DNA from: Nocardia jejuensis NBRC 103114
Lineage (GTDB): Bacteria; Actinomycetota; Actinomycetes; Mycobacteriales; Mycobacteriaceae
Direction: 5' to 3'
Length of the DNA stretch: 38,686 nt
NCBI RefSeq assembly: GCF_001613145.1
Contig: NZ_BDBU01000068.1
Span: 1-38,686, forward strand
Shown: one piece after another, positions 31,046-38,686 of the stretch
How the letters are laid out: each line of letters starts with the position of its first letter
Position numbering within the stretch: the stretch's first letter is position 1
Position numbers and translations under genes: made by a program
Notes under the pieces: model-generated
What the model was told of the DNA's origin: nothing
The model's database searches: none
Seen by the model: the letters and a program-made list of their open reading frames with translations, nothing else

Positions 31046-32125
31046 TCAGAAGCGCGGGTGGTCTCCCACCAGCACGGCGCGCTCGGCGTCGTCGTCCTTG
31101 GCCTTCTTGACGGTGCCGAGGGTCCAGCACTCGATGTGGCGGGCGGTCAGGACCGCGAGGGCGCGGTCGGCGTCCTCGGGGGCCACGACGGCGACCATGC
31201 CGACGCCCATGTTGAAGGTCTTCTCCATCTCGATGCGCTCGACCCGGCCGCGCTGGGCGATCAGCTTGAACACCGGAGCCGGGTTCCAGGTGCCGCGATC
31301 CAGCTCGGCGACCAGACCGGCGGGCAGCACGCGAGCCAGGTTGTTCGCCAGGCCGCCGCCGGTGACGTGCGAGAAGGTCCGCACATCGGTCTCGGCGATC
31401 AGGGCCAGGCAGTCCTTGGCGTAGATCTTGGTGGGCTCGAGCAGTTCCTCGCCCAGGGTGCGGCCGAACTCCTCGACGTGGCCGGACAGCTGCATCCGGT
31501 CGATGTCCAGCAGCACCTTGCGGGCCAGGCTGTAGCCGTTGGAGTGCAGGCCGGACGCGCCCATGGCGATGACGACGTCGCCGGGGCGCACGCGGTCCGG
31601 GCCGAGCACGGCATCGGCTTCCACGACGCCGACGCCGGTGGCGGACAGGTCGTAGTCGTCCGCGCCCATCAGGCCGGGGTGTTCGGCGGTCTCGCCACCG
31701 AGCAGAGCGCAGCCGGCGATGACGCAGCCCTCGGCGATGCCGGCCACGATCTGCGCGACGCGCTCGGGGACGACCTTGCCGACGGCGATGTAGTCCTGCA
31801 GGAACAGCGGTTCGGCACCGCACACGACGAGATCGTCGACGACCATGGCGACCAGGTCCAGTCCGACGGTGTCGTGCTTGTCCATGGCCTGCGCGATGGC
31901 GATCTTGGTGCCGACGCCGTCCGTGGAGGCCGCGAGCAGAGGCTCCTTGTAGCCGCCCTTGAGCGCGAACAGTCCGGCGAATCCGCCGAGGCCACCCTGC
32001 ACCTCGGGCCGGCTGGCCTTCTTGGCCAGCGGCGCGAACAGTTCGACTGCCCGGTCTCCGGCTTCGATATCCACTCCGGCCGCCGCATACGAGGCACCGG
32101 CGCCGCTGGGTGTCTGTTCAGTCAT
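31046..32125 (-). CDS. purM: Phosphoribosylformylglycinamidine cyclo-ligase (AIR synthetase)
   Basis: Fifth enzyme of de novo purine synthesis, 359 residues: it closes formylglycinamidine ribonucleotide to aminoimidazole ribonucleotide using ATP. Seen: SYAAAGVDIEAGDRAV at the start, the glycine-rich STDGVGTKIAIA nucleotide/metal loop, the GGETAEHPGLM segment, and the SFSHVTGGGLANNL-type loop here as TFSHVTGGGL. Start ATG 32125 with GGAG about 12 bases upstream; the open frame reads further to 32545 but that part overlaps dppD and is not homologous to PurM. Its usual neighbour purF is not upstream here; dppABCD is. The promoter should lie in 32126-32270. Confidence 0.96.
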   Translation of the reverse strand: MTEQTPSGAGASYAAAGVDIEAGDRAVELFAPLAKKASRPEVQGGLGGFAGLFALKGGYKEPLLAASTDGVGTKIAIAQAMDKHDTVGLDLVAMVVDDLVVCGAEPLFLQDYIAVGKVVPERVAQIVAGIAEGCVIAGCALLGGETAEHPGLMGADDYDLSATGVGVVEADAVLGPDRVRPGDVVIAMGASGLHSNGYSLARKVLLDIDRMQLSGHVEEFGRTLGEELLEPTKIYAKDCLALIAETDVRTFSHVTGGGLANNLARVLPAGLVAELDRGTWNPAPVFKLIAQRGRVERIEMEKTFNMGVGMVAVVAPEDADRALAVLTARHIECWTLGTVKKAKDDDAERAVLVGDHPRF

Positions 32126-32197
32126 TGTCGGGGAGAGCTCCAAGCCGAATCGGTGGATAGATGCCAGCTCACGGTACCGGAGTCGGATAACGACCTT

Positions 32198-32259
32198 GCA
32201 CCCGTATGGGTGCCTACCCGGTGTCATGCGGTGCCATCGGTGATCGGGACCACGATGGC
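32198..32259. other. Two small hairpins between dppD and purM
   Basis: GCACCC/GGGTGC (32198-32203 with 32208-32213) and GCCATCG/CGATGGC (32233-32239 with 32253-32259). They may serve as the dpp terminator or as a leader of purM; neither has a T run. Confidence 0.4.
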
Positions 32260-32270
32260 GCCGCACGATC

Positions 32271-34088
32271 TCACACCGCGGCTCGAGCGCGTCGGCGCCG
32301 CTTTTCGATCGGGTCGGGAACCGGAACGGCGGCGACCAGGCGGCGGGTGTAGTCCTCGCGGGGGCGGCGCAGGATGTCGTCCCGGTCGCCCTGCTCGACC
32401 ACTTCGCCCCGGCAGAGCACGGCGATCCGGTCGGCCAGCTGGTCGACGACGGCGAGGTCGTGGCTGATGAAAAGGCACGCCCAGCCGCACTCGCGCTGCA
32501 GCTGCGCGAACAGCTCCAGCACCTTCGCCTGCACCGACACGTCAAGGGCGCTTGTCGGCTCGTCGGCGATCAGCAGATCCGGGTTCAGCACCAGGGCGCG
32601 GGCGAGGCTGACCCGCTGGCGCTGCCCGCCGGACAGTTCGTGCGGATAGCGGCCCTCGGTGCCCTCCGGCAGTTGGACATCGTCGAGCAGCATCCGCACC
32701 CGCGCCCGGACCGCGGCCCGATTCCCGGCGCGATGCACGACCAGCGGTTCGGCCACGCAGTCACCGACCGTCAGCCGCGGATTGAGCGAGGTGGCCGGAT
32801 CCTGGAACACGAATCCCAGCCGCCGGCGCAGCGGCCGCAACTTGCGCTCCGAGAGTCGCGTGATGTCCACGCCCTGAATCCGCACCACTCCCGAGGTGGC
32901 CCGCTGCAATCCCGCCGCGCACCGTCCGATGGTGGACTTGCCCGATCCGGATTCGCCCACCAGTCCCAGGGTTTCGCCCCGCTCGATGGTGAGGTTCACC
33001 CGGTTCACCGCCCGGAACCCACCGCGCCCCAGCCCGCCCGGGAACTCCACCACCAGATCCTCGACATCGAAAACCACACTGCCGCTGTCCGATCCGGCCC
33101 CGGGCACCTCCACATCCGGCAATCCCACCGACTCCAGCGAACCGATCCCACTCCACAGCGGTCCGGGCGCACTCTGCGTCGGACTTCCCGAGACCGCTCC
33201 GGCCGAGTCGTCGGGTCCGGCTGTGCTGTTCGGTTCCGGCGACGCGGCGGGCAGGGCCGCCGCGCGTTCGGCGGAGCCCAAGTGCGGGACTGCCGCCAGC
33301 AGTGCGCGGGTGTAGTCGTGGCGCGGGTTCGCGAAAAGCTCGTCCACGGGGGCTGTTTCGACCACACGGCCCGCGCGCATGACGACCACGCGGTCGGCGA
33401 GGTCGGCCACCACGCCCATATTGTGGGTGATCAGGATGATGGCGCTGCCGATGCGATCGCGCAGATCCCGCAGCAGCTCCAGGATTTCGGCCTGGACGGT
33501 GACGTCCAGGGCCGTGGTCGGCTCGTCGGCGATGATCACCTTGGGCTCGCACGCGATGGCGATGGCGATCATGACGCGCTGCTTCTGCCCGCCCGAGAGC
33601 TGGTGCGGGTAGTAGTCGACGCGGTGCTCGGGGTCGGGCAGGCCGACCATGCGCAGCAGTTCGATCGCGCGGGCCCGCGCGGCCTTGCGGGTCATATCGC
33701 CGTGTGCGCGAAGCGATTCCGCGATCTGGAATCCCGCGGTGAACAGCGGGTCCAGCGCGCTGCCCGGTTCCTGGAACACCATGGCGATATCCCCGCCGCG
33801 CACGGCGGTGAGCTGTCGTTCGGACATGGCGGTGACCTCGGCGGTCCCGAGCAGCACCTTGCCGCGCACCCGGGCGGTGCCCGGCAGCAGTCCGATGGCG
33901 GTGCGAGAACTCACCGATTTGCCCGAGCCCGACTCCCCGACCACGGCCAGCACCTCACCGGGGAACACCTCGTAGGACACATCGCAGACCGCGTTCACCG
34001 CCCCGGCGTCCGTGGCGAACGTGACCGACAGCGACTCGACAGCCAGTGCGGGACCGGTGTTCTCGCGATCGACGCGATTGTCCGGCAT
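32271..34088 (-). CDS. dppD: Peptide ABC transporter ATPase, fused DppD-DppF type
   Basis: A 605-residue protein with two complete ATPase domains in one chain, the same plan as M. tuberculosis DppD. Domain 1 (about 13-270): Walker A GESGSGKSV (51-59), LSGGQKQR, Walker B VIIADEPTTALD. A Pro/Ser-rich linker (about 270-335) follows. Domain 2 (about 340-600): Walker A GESGSGKST near 375-383, LSGGQRQR near 487, Walker B LLIADEPTSALD. Each ends with the oligopeptide-transporter C-terminal region (PRHDYTRALL and PREDYTRRLV). It powers DppB/DppC. The start overlaps the dppC stop by one base (TGATG), so translation is coupled. The tail is very basic. Confidence 0.95.
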   Translation of the reverse strand: MPDNRVDRENTGPALAVESLSVTFATDAGAVNAVCDVSYEVFPGEVLAVVGESGSGKSVSSRTAIGLLPGTARVRGKVLLGTAEVTAMSERQLTAVRGGDIAMVFQEPGSALDPLFTAGFQIAESLRAHGDMTRKAARARAIELLRMVGLPDPEHRVDYYPHQLSGGQKQRVMIAIAIACEPKVIIADEPTTALDVTVQAEILELLRDLRDRIGSAIILITHNMGVVADLADRVVVMRAGRVVETAPVDELFANPRHDYTRALLAAVPHLGSAERAAALPAASPEPNSTAGPDDSAGAVSGSPTQSAPGPLWSGIGSLESVGLPDVEVPGAGSDSGSVVFDVEDLVVEFPGGLGRGGFRAVNRVNLTIERGETLGLVGESGSGKSTIGRCAAGLQRATSGVVRIQGVDITRLSERKLRPLRRRLGFVFQDPATSLNPRLTVGDCVAEPLVVHRAGNRAAVRARVRMLLDDVQLPEGTEGRYPHELSGGQRQRVSLARALVLNPDLLIADEPTSALDVSVQAKVLELFAQLQRECGWACLFISHDLAVVDQLADRIAVLCRGEVVEQGDRDDILRRPREDYTRRLVAAVPVPDPIEKRRRRARAAV

Positions 34089-35617
34089 CAGCGTGTCCCC
34101 TTTCCCTCGTCCGAATCCGTCGTCTCACCCGGCGGCGTAGACGCTCCCCGGTCCTTCGCCGTCCCGGCCTCCAGCGCTCCCGTGCCCGGCGTTCCCTTCT
34201 CCGGCGCTCCGGGGTCGGTCGGTCCCGCCTCCGGCGCTCCAGGGTCGGTCGGTCCCACCTCCGACGCTCCAGCACCCGACGGTCCCGCCTCCGGCGCTCC
34301 AGAGTCGGTCGGTCCCACCTCCGACGCTCCAGCACCCGACGGTCCCGCCTCCGGCGCTCCAGGGTCGGTCGGTCCCACCTCCGACGCTCCAGGACCGGAT
34401 TGCCCCACCTCCGGAACCTCCGCCGCGGGGGCATCGGGGCCCTCCGCGGCGGCGGTCCCGGGGACCGATTCCGCGGCATCGGAATCGGAACCCACGGCGG
34501 TGGAATCGGTTTCGGTGGTGTCGGCTACGGAGTCACCGGGTGCGGTGGCGGCGCTTTCGGCCGCGTCACCTTCGGCGGCGTCCGGCGCGGTGGCCGATAC
34601 CGCGACGGCCGGTGCGTCGGGCACCTGCGCCGCCGCGGTATCGGGTTCCGCGTCCACCCCGCGCCGAGTGCGCAGCAGCGGGTTGAACACTTCGTTGAGG
34701 CTCTCCCCCACCAGCGTCATGCCGAGCACCACCAGCACGATGGCGACGCCGGGATACACACCGGTCCACCAGATTCCGTTGGAGACGTCCGACAGCGCCT
34801 TGTTGAGGTCGTAGCCCCATTCGGCGGCCTGGGTGGGTTCGATGCCGAACCCGAGGAAGCCGAGCCCGGCCAGGGTGAGGATGGCCTCGGCCCCGTTCAG
34901 TGTGATGATCACCGGCAGCGAGGAGGTGACGTTGGCGAGGATGTGCCGGAACAGGATTCGCCCGACCGAGGCCCCGCTCACCCGCGCCGCGTCGACATAC
35001 GGCTCGTGCTTGACCGAGACCGTCGCATTGCGCACCACCCGGAAGTACTGCGGCACGAAGATCACCGTGATCGCCACCGCGGCCGAGAGCACGCCGCCCA
35101 GGCTGCTGGAGTTGCCGCCCGCCACCACGATCGAGACCACGATGGCCAGCAGCAGCGTGGGGAACGCGTACATGGCGTCCATGAACAGCACCAGTACGCG
35201 ATCGAGCCAGCGCCCGACATAGCCGGACAGCAATCCCAGTGGCACGCCGACGAACAGCGAGAGCACCAGTGAGACCGCGATGACGTACAGCGCGGTCCTG
35301 GCCCCGAACAGAACCCGGGACAGCACGTCCTCGCCGCGGACCGAGGTGCCGAACCAGTGCTGTGCCGAGGGTGCGCCCTGGCGCACGAAATCCACTCCGT
35401 CCGAGGAGTTCTGAGCGAATCCGTAGGGCGCGAGCAGCGGCGCGAAGACCGCGATGACCAGGAACGACGCGATCAGCGCGAGTCCGAACACCAGTGTGGC
35501 GCGCTGCAATCCGTGCGTCAGCGCGAAAAGTCGCAGACCGGGTATGCCGCGCCGCCGCCCCCTCATTTCGAGCGGCGGCGCGGCCGGTTCGGTGATCACT
35601 TCCGGAGCAGCGGTCAT
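34088..35617 (-). CDS. dppC: Peptide ABC transporter permease DppC with a repeat-rich C-terminal tail
   Basis: A 509-residue protein; the family norm is about 290-330. Residues 1-320 form the usual permease with about six helices, and the EAA loop (YVDAARVSGASVGRILFRHI) contacts the ATPase. After RTRRGVD comes a disordered tail of about 180 residues rich in Ala, Pro, Gly, Glu, Asp, Ser and Thr; it contains tandem 20-residue repeats built from GASEVGPTD-GAPEAGPSGA. The repeats match a 60-base DNA tandem array. The tail should lie in the cytoplasm. Start taken at ATG 35617, one base inside the dppB stop (TGATG); the longer open frame upstream runs through dppB and is rejected. Confidence 0.9.
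   Translation of the reverse strand: MTAAPEVITEPAAPPLEMRGRRRGIPGLRLFALTHGLQRATLVFGLALIASFLVIAVFAPLLAPYGFAQNSSDGVDFVRQGAPSAQHWFGTSVRGEDVLSRVLFGARTALYVIAVSLVLSLFVGVPLGLLSGYVGRWLDRVLVLFMDAMYAFPTLLLAIVVSIVVAGGNSSSLGGVLSAAVAITVIFVPQYFRVVRNATVSVKHEPYVDAARVSGASVGRILFRHILANVTSSLPVIITLNGAEAILTLAGLGFLGFGIEPTQAAEWGYDLNKALSDVSNGIWWTGVYPGVAIVLVVLGMTLVGESLNEVFNPLLRTRRGVDAEPDTAAAQVPDAPAVAVSATAPDAAEGDAAESAATAPGDSVADTTETDSTAVGSDSDAAESVPGTAAAEGPDAPAAEVPEVGQSGPGASEVGPTDPGAPEAGPSGAGASEVGPTDSGAPEAGPSGAGASEVGPTDPGAPEAGPTDPGAPEKGTPGTGALEAGTAKDRGASTPPGETTDSDEGKGTR
34201..34390. repeat. 60-bp tandem repeats inside dppC
   Basis: 34261-34320 and 34321-34380 differ at one base of 60; 34201-34260 and 34381-34390 are a diverged and a partial copy. 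Each unit has two similar 30-base halves. Length 60 keeps the reading frame, so copy number can change without breaking the gene. Confidence 0.9.
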
Positions 35618-36642
35618 CAGAACCTCACCCTCGGGTCGATGAGCGCGACGATCACGTCCACGAAGAAGCTCATGACCGCCACCACCAGCGCGATGAAGGC
35701 CACGATCCCCTGCACCGCGATGAAGTCGCGCGCCTGCAGATATTCGGTGAGTTGGTAACCCAGGCCCTTCCATTCGAAGGTGCGCTCGGTGAGCACCGCG
35801 CCACCGAGCATGCTGGCGATGTACATGCCCATGACGGTGACGACGGGGATGAGCGCGTTCCGGAAGGCGTGCCGCCGCGTGACCACTCGGGCGGACAGTC
35901 CCCTGGCGCGCGCGGCATCCACGAAGTCGCTGCGCAGGGTCTGGATCAGATTGATCCGCACCAGCCGCAGGAACACTCCCGCGGTCAGCAGGCCGAGCGC
36001 GATCGCGGGCAGCACAGCGTGTTTCAGCACGTCTTCGAGGTATCCCATATCGCCGTACAGCAGCGCGTCCACAACCAGGATGTTGGTCTTGGGCGACACG
36101 TTCTGCAGGTCCAGTTCCACACTGGTGCTCGCGCGCCCGGCCACCGGCAGCCAGCCGAGCTTCACCGCGAACACCAGTTTCAGCAGCAGACCGACGAAGA
36201 ACACCGGCGCCGCGTAGGCCAGGATGGCGAACAGTCGCAGACCCACATCGGGTGCGGTGTCGCGGCGGGTCGCCGCGTACCGGCCCAGCGGGATGCCCAC
36301 GGCGAACGCCACTATCAAGGCCCAGACCACCAGCTCCAGGGTGGCCGCGCCGTAGGTGGCGATCACGTCGGTGATCGCCCGATTGTCCTGTGAGCGGCCG
36401 AAATCCCCGCGGGCGAGCCCGGAGATGTAGTCCCAGTACTGACTCAGGATCGGCCGGTCGAGGCCGGCCGCGTGTTTGCGTGCCGCGATCTGGTCGGGGG
36501 GCAGGCGTCCGCCCAGCGCCGCCGTGATCGGATCGCCCACCACTCGCATCAGGAAGAACACGACGGTCACCAGGATCCAGGTGGTGGGGATGATCAGCAG
36601 CAGGCGAATTCCGAGGTACCGCAGCAGTTGACCGGAGATCAC
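35617..36642 (-). CDS. dppB: Peptide ABC transporter permease DppB
   Basis: Membrane subunit of 341 residues that forms the channel with DppC. Six predicted helices, the DppB/OppB N-terminus (ILVTVVFFLMRVVGDP), the GLDRPILSQYWDYISG stretch, and the EAA loop DFVDAARARGLSARVV. GTG 36642 overlaps the dppA stop (GTGA), so the pair is translated together. Confidence 0.95.
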   Translation of the reverse strand: MISGQLLRYLGIRLLLIIPTTWILVTVVFFLMRVVGDPITAALGGRLPPDQIAARKHAAGLDRPILSQYWDYISGLARGDFGRSQDNRAITDVIATYGAATLELVVWALIVAFAVGIPLGRYAATRRDTAPDVGLRLFAILAYAAPVFFVGLLLKLVFAVKLGWLPVAGRASTSVELDLQNVSPKTNILVVDALLYGDMGYLEDVLKHAVLPAIALGLLTAGVFLRLVRINLIQTLRSDFVDAARARGLSARVVTRRHAFRNALIPVVTVMGMYIASMLGGAVLTERTFEWKGLGYQLTEYLQARDFIAVQGIVAFIALVVAVMSFFVDVIVALIDPRVRF

Positions 36643-38225
36643 TTGCTCAGCACGCCGTAGCGGAACTTGAACGAGGGATCGAGGGTGTCCTGGACACCCT
36701 GAACGTCCGTGCCCGCCACCGCGATCTGCTTACCCGACAGCAGCGGGATGATCGGCAGGAAGTCCTGTGCGAGGGACCGCTGCACGGTGGCCAGGGCGGT
36801 GGTGCGCTTGGCCGGATCGACCTCGGTGATTTCGGCGAGCAGTTCGGAGGTGATGCGCGGATCCTCGAAGTGGGTCTGCAGCATGTTGTTCGGCGCGAAG
36901 AACGGGGTCAGGTAGTCATCGGCGTCCGGGTAGTCCGGGAACCAGCCGAACTGGAAGATCGGGTAGCCGTCGCGGGCGCGCTCGTTCTGGTACGACACCC
37001 ATTCGGTGGATTGCAGATTCACCTTGAACAGCCCGGTCGCTTCGAGCTGCGCCTTGATCGCGGCGTACTCCTCCGAGGAGGTGCTGCCGTAGTGGTCGGT
37101 GTTGTACTGCAGGTTCAGCTGCACCGGGGCGGGCAGGCCGGATTCGGCCAGGAACTTGGTGGCGGCGTCCTTGTTCGGCTTGGCCCCGTAGATGTCCTTG
37201 AACGGCTCGGTCGCGCCCGGAACACCCTGCGGCACCGAGGAGTACGCGGCGGAGTAGGTGCCCTTGTAGACCGAGGACGCCAGCGCGTCGCGGTCGAGCG
37301 AGGAGGCGATGGCCTTGCGCAGCGCCAGTTTCTGGGCGGGGGTGCCGCCCGGCATGGTGTTCATGTTGAACACGAAGTAGCGCAGCTCGCCGCCGGGCCC
37401 CTCGTGCACGGTGACCTTGCTGTCTCCGCGCAGCGAGTCGATGTCGGTGGGCGTGAGCGATCGGTAGGCGACGTCGATATCACCCTGCTGCACTTCGAGT
37501 TTCAGGTTCTCCGAGGCCGCGTAGTACTTGACCGACACCTTCTCGGTCTTGGCCTTGCCGAAGGTGCCGTCGTAATCCGGGTTGGCCTGATACGAGACAA
37601 GCTTGTTCTTGTCGTAGCTGCTGATCGTGTACGGACCGGAGAAGGGCTTGGCCTTCACCACCTCGTTGTCGTCGAGCAGTTTGTCGACCGGGAAGGACTT
37701 CTCGTCGATGATGGCGCCGGCCTGGGTGGGCAGGATCGCCGCGAAGGTCTGGTCGTTGGGCACCTTCAGCGTGAAATTGACGGTGAGGGGATCGGCGGCC
37801 TCGGTCTTGGCGAGGTTGCCCAGCAGCGAGGCCGGGCCGTTGGGATCGTTGAGACTCAGCATTCGGTCGAACGAGAACTTGACGCTGGCCGAGGTCAGCG
37901 GGTTGCCGTTGGCGAATTTCAGGCCCTGCTTGAGCGTGCAGCTGTACACCGTCGGCGAGGTGAACGAACACTTCTGCGCCGCATCGGGTTTCGGAATCGC
38001 CTCGCCGGGAGCGAAGTTCAGCAGGAACTGATAGACCTGCGTCTCCACCGCCAGCGAGCCGTTGTCGTAGGCCGCGGCCGGGTCGAGGGAGAAGATCTTG
38101 TCGGTGGTGCCGATGACCAGTCCGGCGTCACCCCCGCCGCCTCCCGTTCGTCCGGACCCACAGCCGGCGATCGCCAGGACCGTCAGTCCCGCAACTCCCA
38201 CTGCCGCAACTCTCTTCGCGCGCAT
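36639..38225 (-). CDS. dppA: Peptide-binding lipoprotein DppA
   Basis: Extracytoplasmic solute-binding protein of family 5, 528 residues, lipid-anchored at C22 (lipobox IAGC). Family signatures are visible: SASVKFSFDRMLS, the segment around FGWFPDYPDADDYLTPFF, and a C-terminal QRSLAQDFLPIIPL stretch. It delivers peptides to DppBCD. In M. tuberculosis the homolog is implicated in heme and peptide uptake; the ligand here is unknown. Start chosen at ATG 38225 because the signal peptide begins there; the frame continues upstream but without signal-peptide logic. First gene of the operon. Confidence 0.93.
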   Translation of the reverse strand: MRAKRVAAVGVAGLTVLAIAGCGSGRTGGGGGDAGLVIGTTDKIFSLDPAAAYDNGSLAVETQVYQFLLNFAPGEAIPKPDAAQKCSFTSPTVYSCTLKQGLKFANGNPLTSASVKFSFDRMLSLNDPNGPASLLGNLAKTEAADPLTVNFTLKVPNDQTFAAILPTQAGAIIDEKSFPVDKLLDDNEVVKAKPFSGPYTISSYDKNKLVSYQANPDYDGTFGKAKTEKVSVKYYAASENLKLEVQQGDIDVAYRSLTPTDIDSLRGDSKVTVHEGPGGELRYFVFNMNTMPGGTPAQKLALRKAIASSLDRDALASSVYKGTYSAAYSSVPQGVPGATEPFKDIYGAKPNKDAATKFLAESGLPAPVQLNLQYNTDHYGSTSSEEYAAIKAQLEATGLFKVNLQSTEWVSYQNERARDGYPIFQFGWFPDYPDADDYLTPFFAPNNMLQTHFEDPRITSELLAEITEVDPAKRTTALATVQRSLAQDFLPIIPLLSGKQIAVAGTDVQGVQDTLDPSFKFRYGVLSK

Positions 38226-38631
38226 ACTGCCCCACTCTCGAAACGCGGCGCGCGTGCCGGATTGCGGCCCCGCCGCGCCGCGGTGGACTTCGTTTGGCTG
38301 CGGACAGTATCGGCGTGTCGTTGCCGACATGTTGCGTTTATGGACAAACGGATCATTTTTCGGTCATGAACACGCACGCGCCGTTGTCACAAGTGCGCCA
38401 ACGGATTTGGCCCGCATTCCGCCCGCGATCGCGTGGCCTGCGGGCTCTCGCCTGCGGTTATAACCGGTTGAAAGGTGGGACGTCCCACTCCGCGAGACAA
38501 CGGAGATATTCTCCAGCAAACTTCTCGCCACCGAATGATCTTCACTCTCCGGACAATCCACCCGAGCCTCGATCGCCGGCCCGCCCCACGACTCGCCGCG
38601 ACGCCGCCACCGGCACGCGGCAATCACCCGG
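38226..38631 (-). promoter_or_regulatory. Upstream region of dppABCD with three palindromes
   Basis: No gene is supported here. GGTTATAACC (38456-38465) overlaps AACCGGTT (38462-38469); GTGGGACGTCCCAC (38475-38488) is a perfect 14-bp palindrome; GGAGA-N3-TCTCC lies at 38502-38514. They are about 230-290 bases from dppA and could control dpp or a gene beyond the window. Confidence 0.45.
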
Positions 38632-38683
38632 CCACCTCCCGGCGCGCCCGCGCCCGACCACCTCCCGGCGCGCCCGCGCCCAA
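38632..38683. repeat. 26-bp tandem repeat at the window end
   Basis: Two copies, 38632-38657 and 38658-38683, differing at one base; a third begins at 38684 and may continue outside the window. Confidence 0.8.
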
Positions 38684-38686
38684 CCA

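Noticed and set aside
32126..32545. N-terminal extension of PurM
   Set aside because: Overlaps dppD coding sequence; PurM homology begins at MTEQTPSG.
32460..34814. 784-residue open frame on the plus strand
   Set aside because: Shadow of dppD and dppC.

Overview
The window reads as chromosomal DNA of a high-GC, mycolic-acid-type actinomycete, most likely Nocardia or a close relative. The evidence is the consistently GC-rich codon use, a mycothiol synthase (mshD), an orphan GlnR regulator, an LmeA-like envelope protein, a soluble acyl-ACP desaturase, an LCP cell-wall ligase, and a gene order close to the Mycobacterium tuberculosis Rv0824c-Rv0809 block (desA1, dus, LCP, phoY2, phoT, mshD, glnR, lmeA, thiX, cysA2, sseC2, Rv0813c, Rv0812, Rv0811c, Rv0810c, purM). 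The genus is inferred from gene content recalled from family knowledge; no search was run.

Layout. 1-6717: the 3' end of a tRNA, a DUF937 protein, desA (with a strong palindrome on its promoter), a tRNA-dihydrouridine synthase, an LCP protein and phoU, all on the + strand. 6718-8358: a 14-TM drug-exporter-type MFS protein on the - strand with a perfect 16-bp TetR-type palindrome at its promoter. 8663-12576: pstS-pstC-pstA-pstB (- strand) behind a two-repeat Pho box. 12821-14484: glnR-mshD, translationally coupled (- strand). 14742-18021: lmeA and a membrane-anchored thioredoxin, then a sulfur operon (DUF4395, rhodanese, SseC) behind a leaderless cysteine-rich leader peptide whose Cys codons can pair with the downstream Shine-Dalgarno. 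18183-18964: a 31-residue membrane peptide coupled to a nitrobindin-fold protein. 18965-19509: no long gene, but a minus-strand promoter, a 12-codon ORF with a very strong ribosome site, and RNA structure. 19510-25946: cydA-cydB-cydD-cydC (- strand). 26085-27011: a class IV aminotransferase / aminodeoxychorismate lyase. 27506-30290: ygfZ, a MOSC protein and a Zn-type asparaginase, each overlapping the next by 4 bases. 30466-30684: DUF3073. 31046-32125: purM (- strand). 32271-38225: a dppABCD peptide transporter (- strand) with a repeat-bearing tail on DppC.

How the genes work together. The phosphate genes (pstSCAB, phoU) form the uptake and signalling unit. The sulfur operon and its attenuator look like a cysteine-sensing thiosulfate/sulfane-sulfur module beside a thioredoxin and the mycothiol gene. 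cydABDC supplies the high-affinity bd oxidase and its assembly exporter. Compared with the remembered M. tuberculosis order, three blocks look inserted: pstSCA beside pstB, the cyd operon between the nitrobindin and aminotransferase genes, and dppABCD upstream of purM.

The most interesting signals are the cysteine-codon/SD pairing at 16161-16307, the small-transcript region at 19074-19305, the leaderless membrane micropeptide at 18183, and several clean operator palindromes whose regulators are not in the window.
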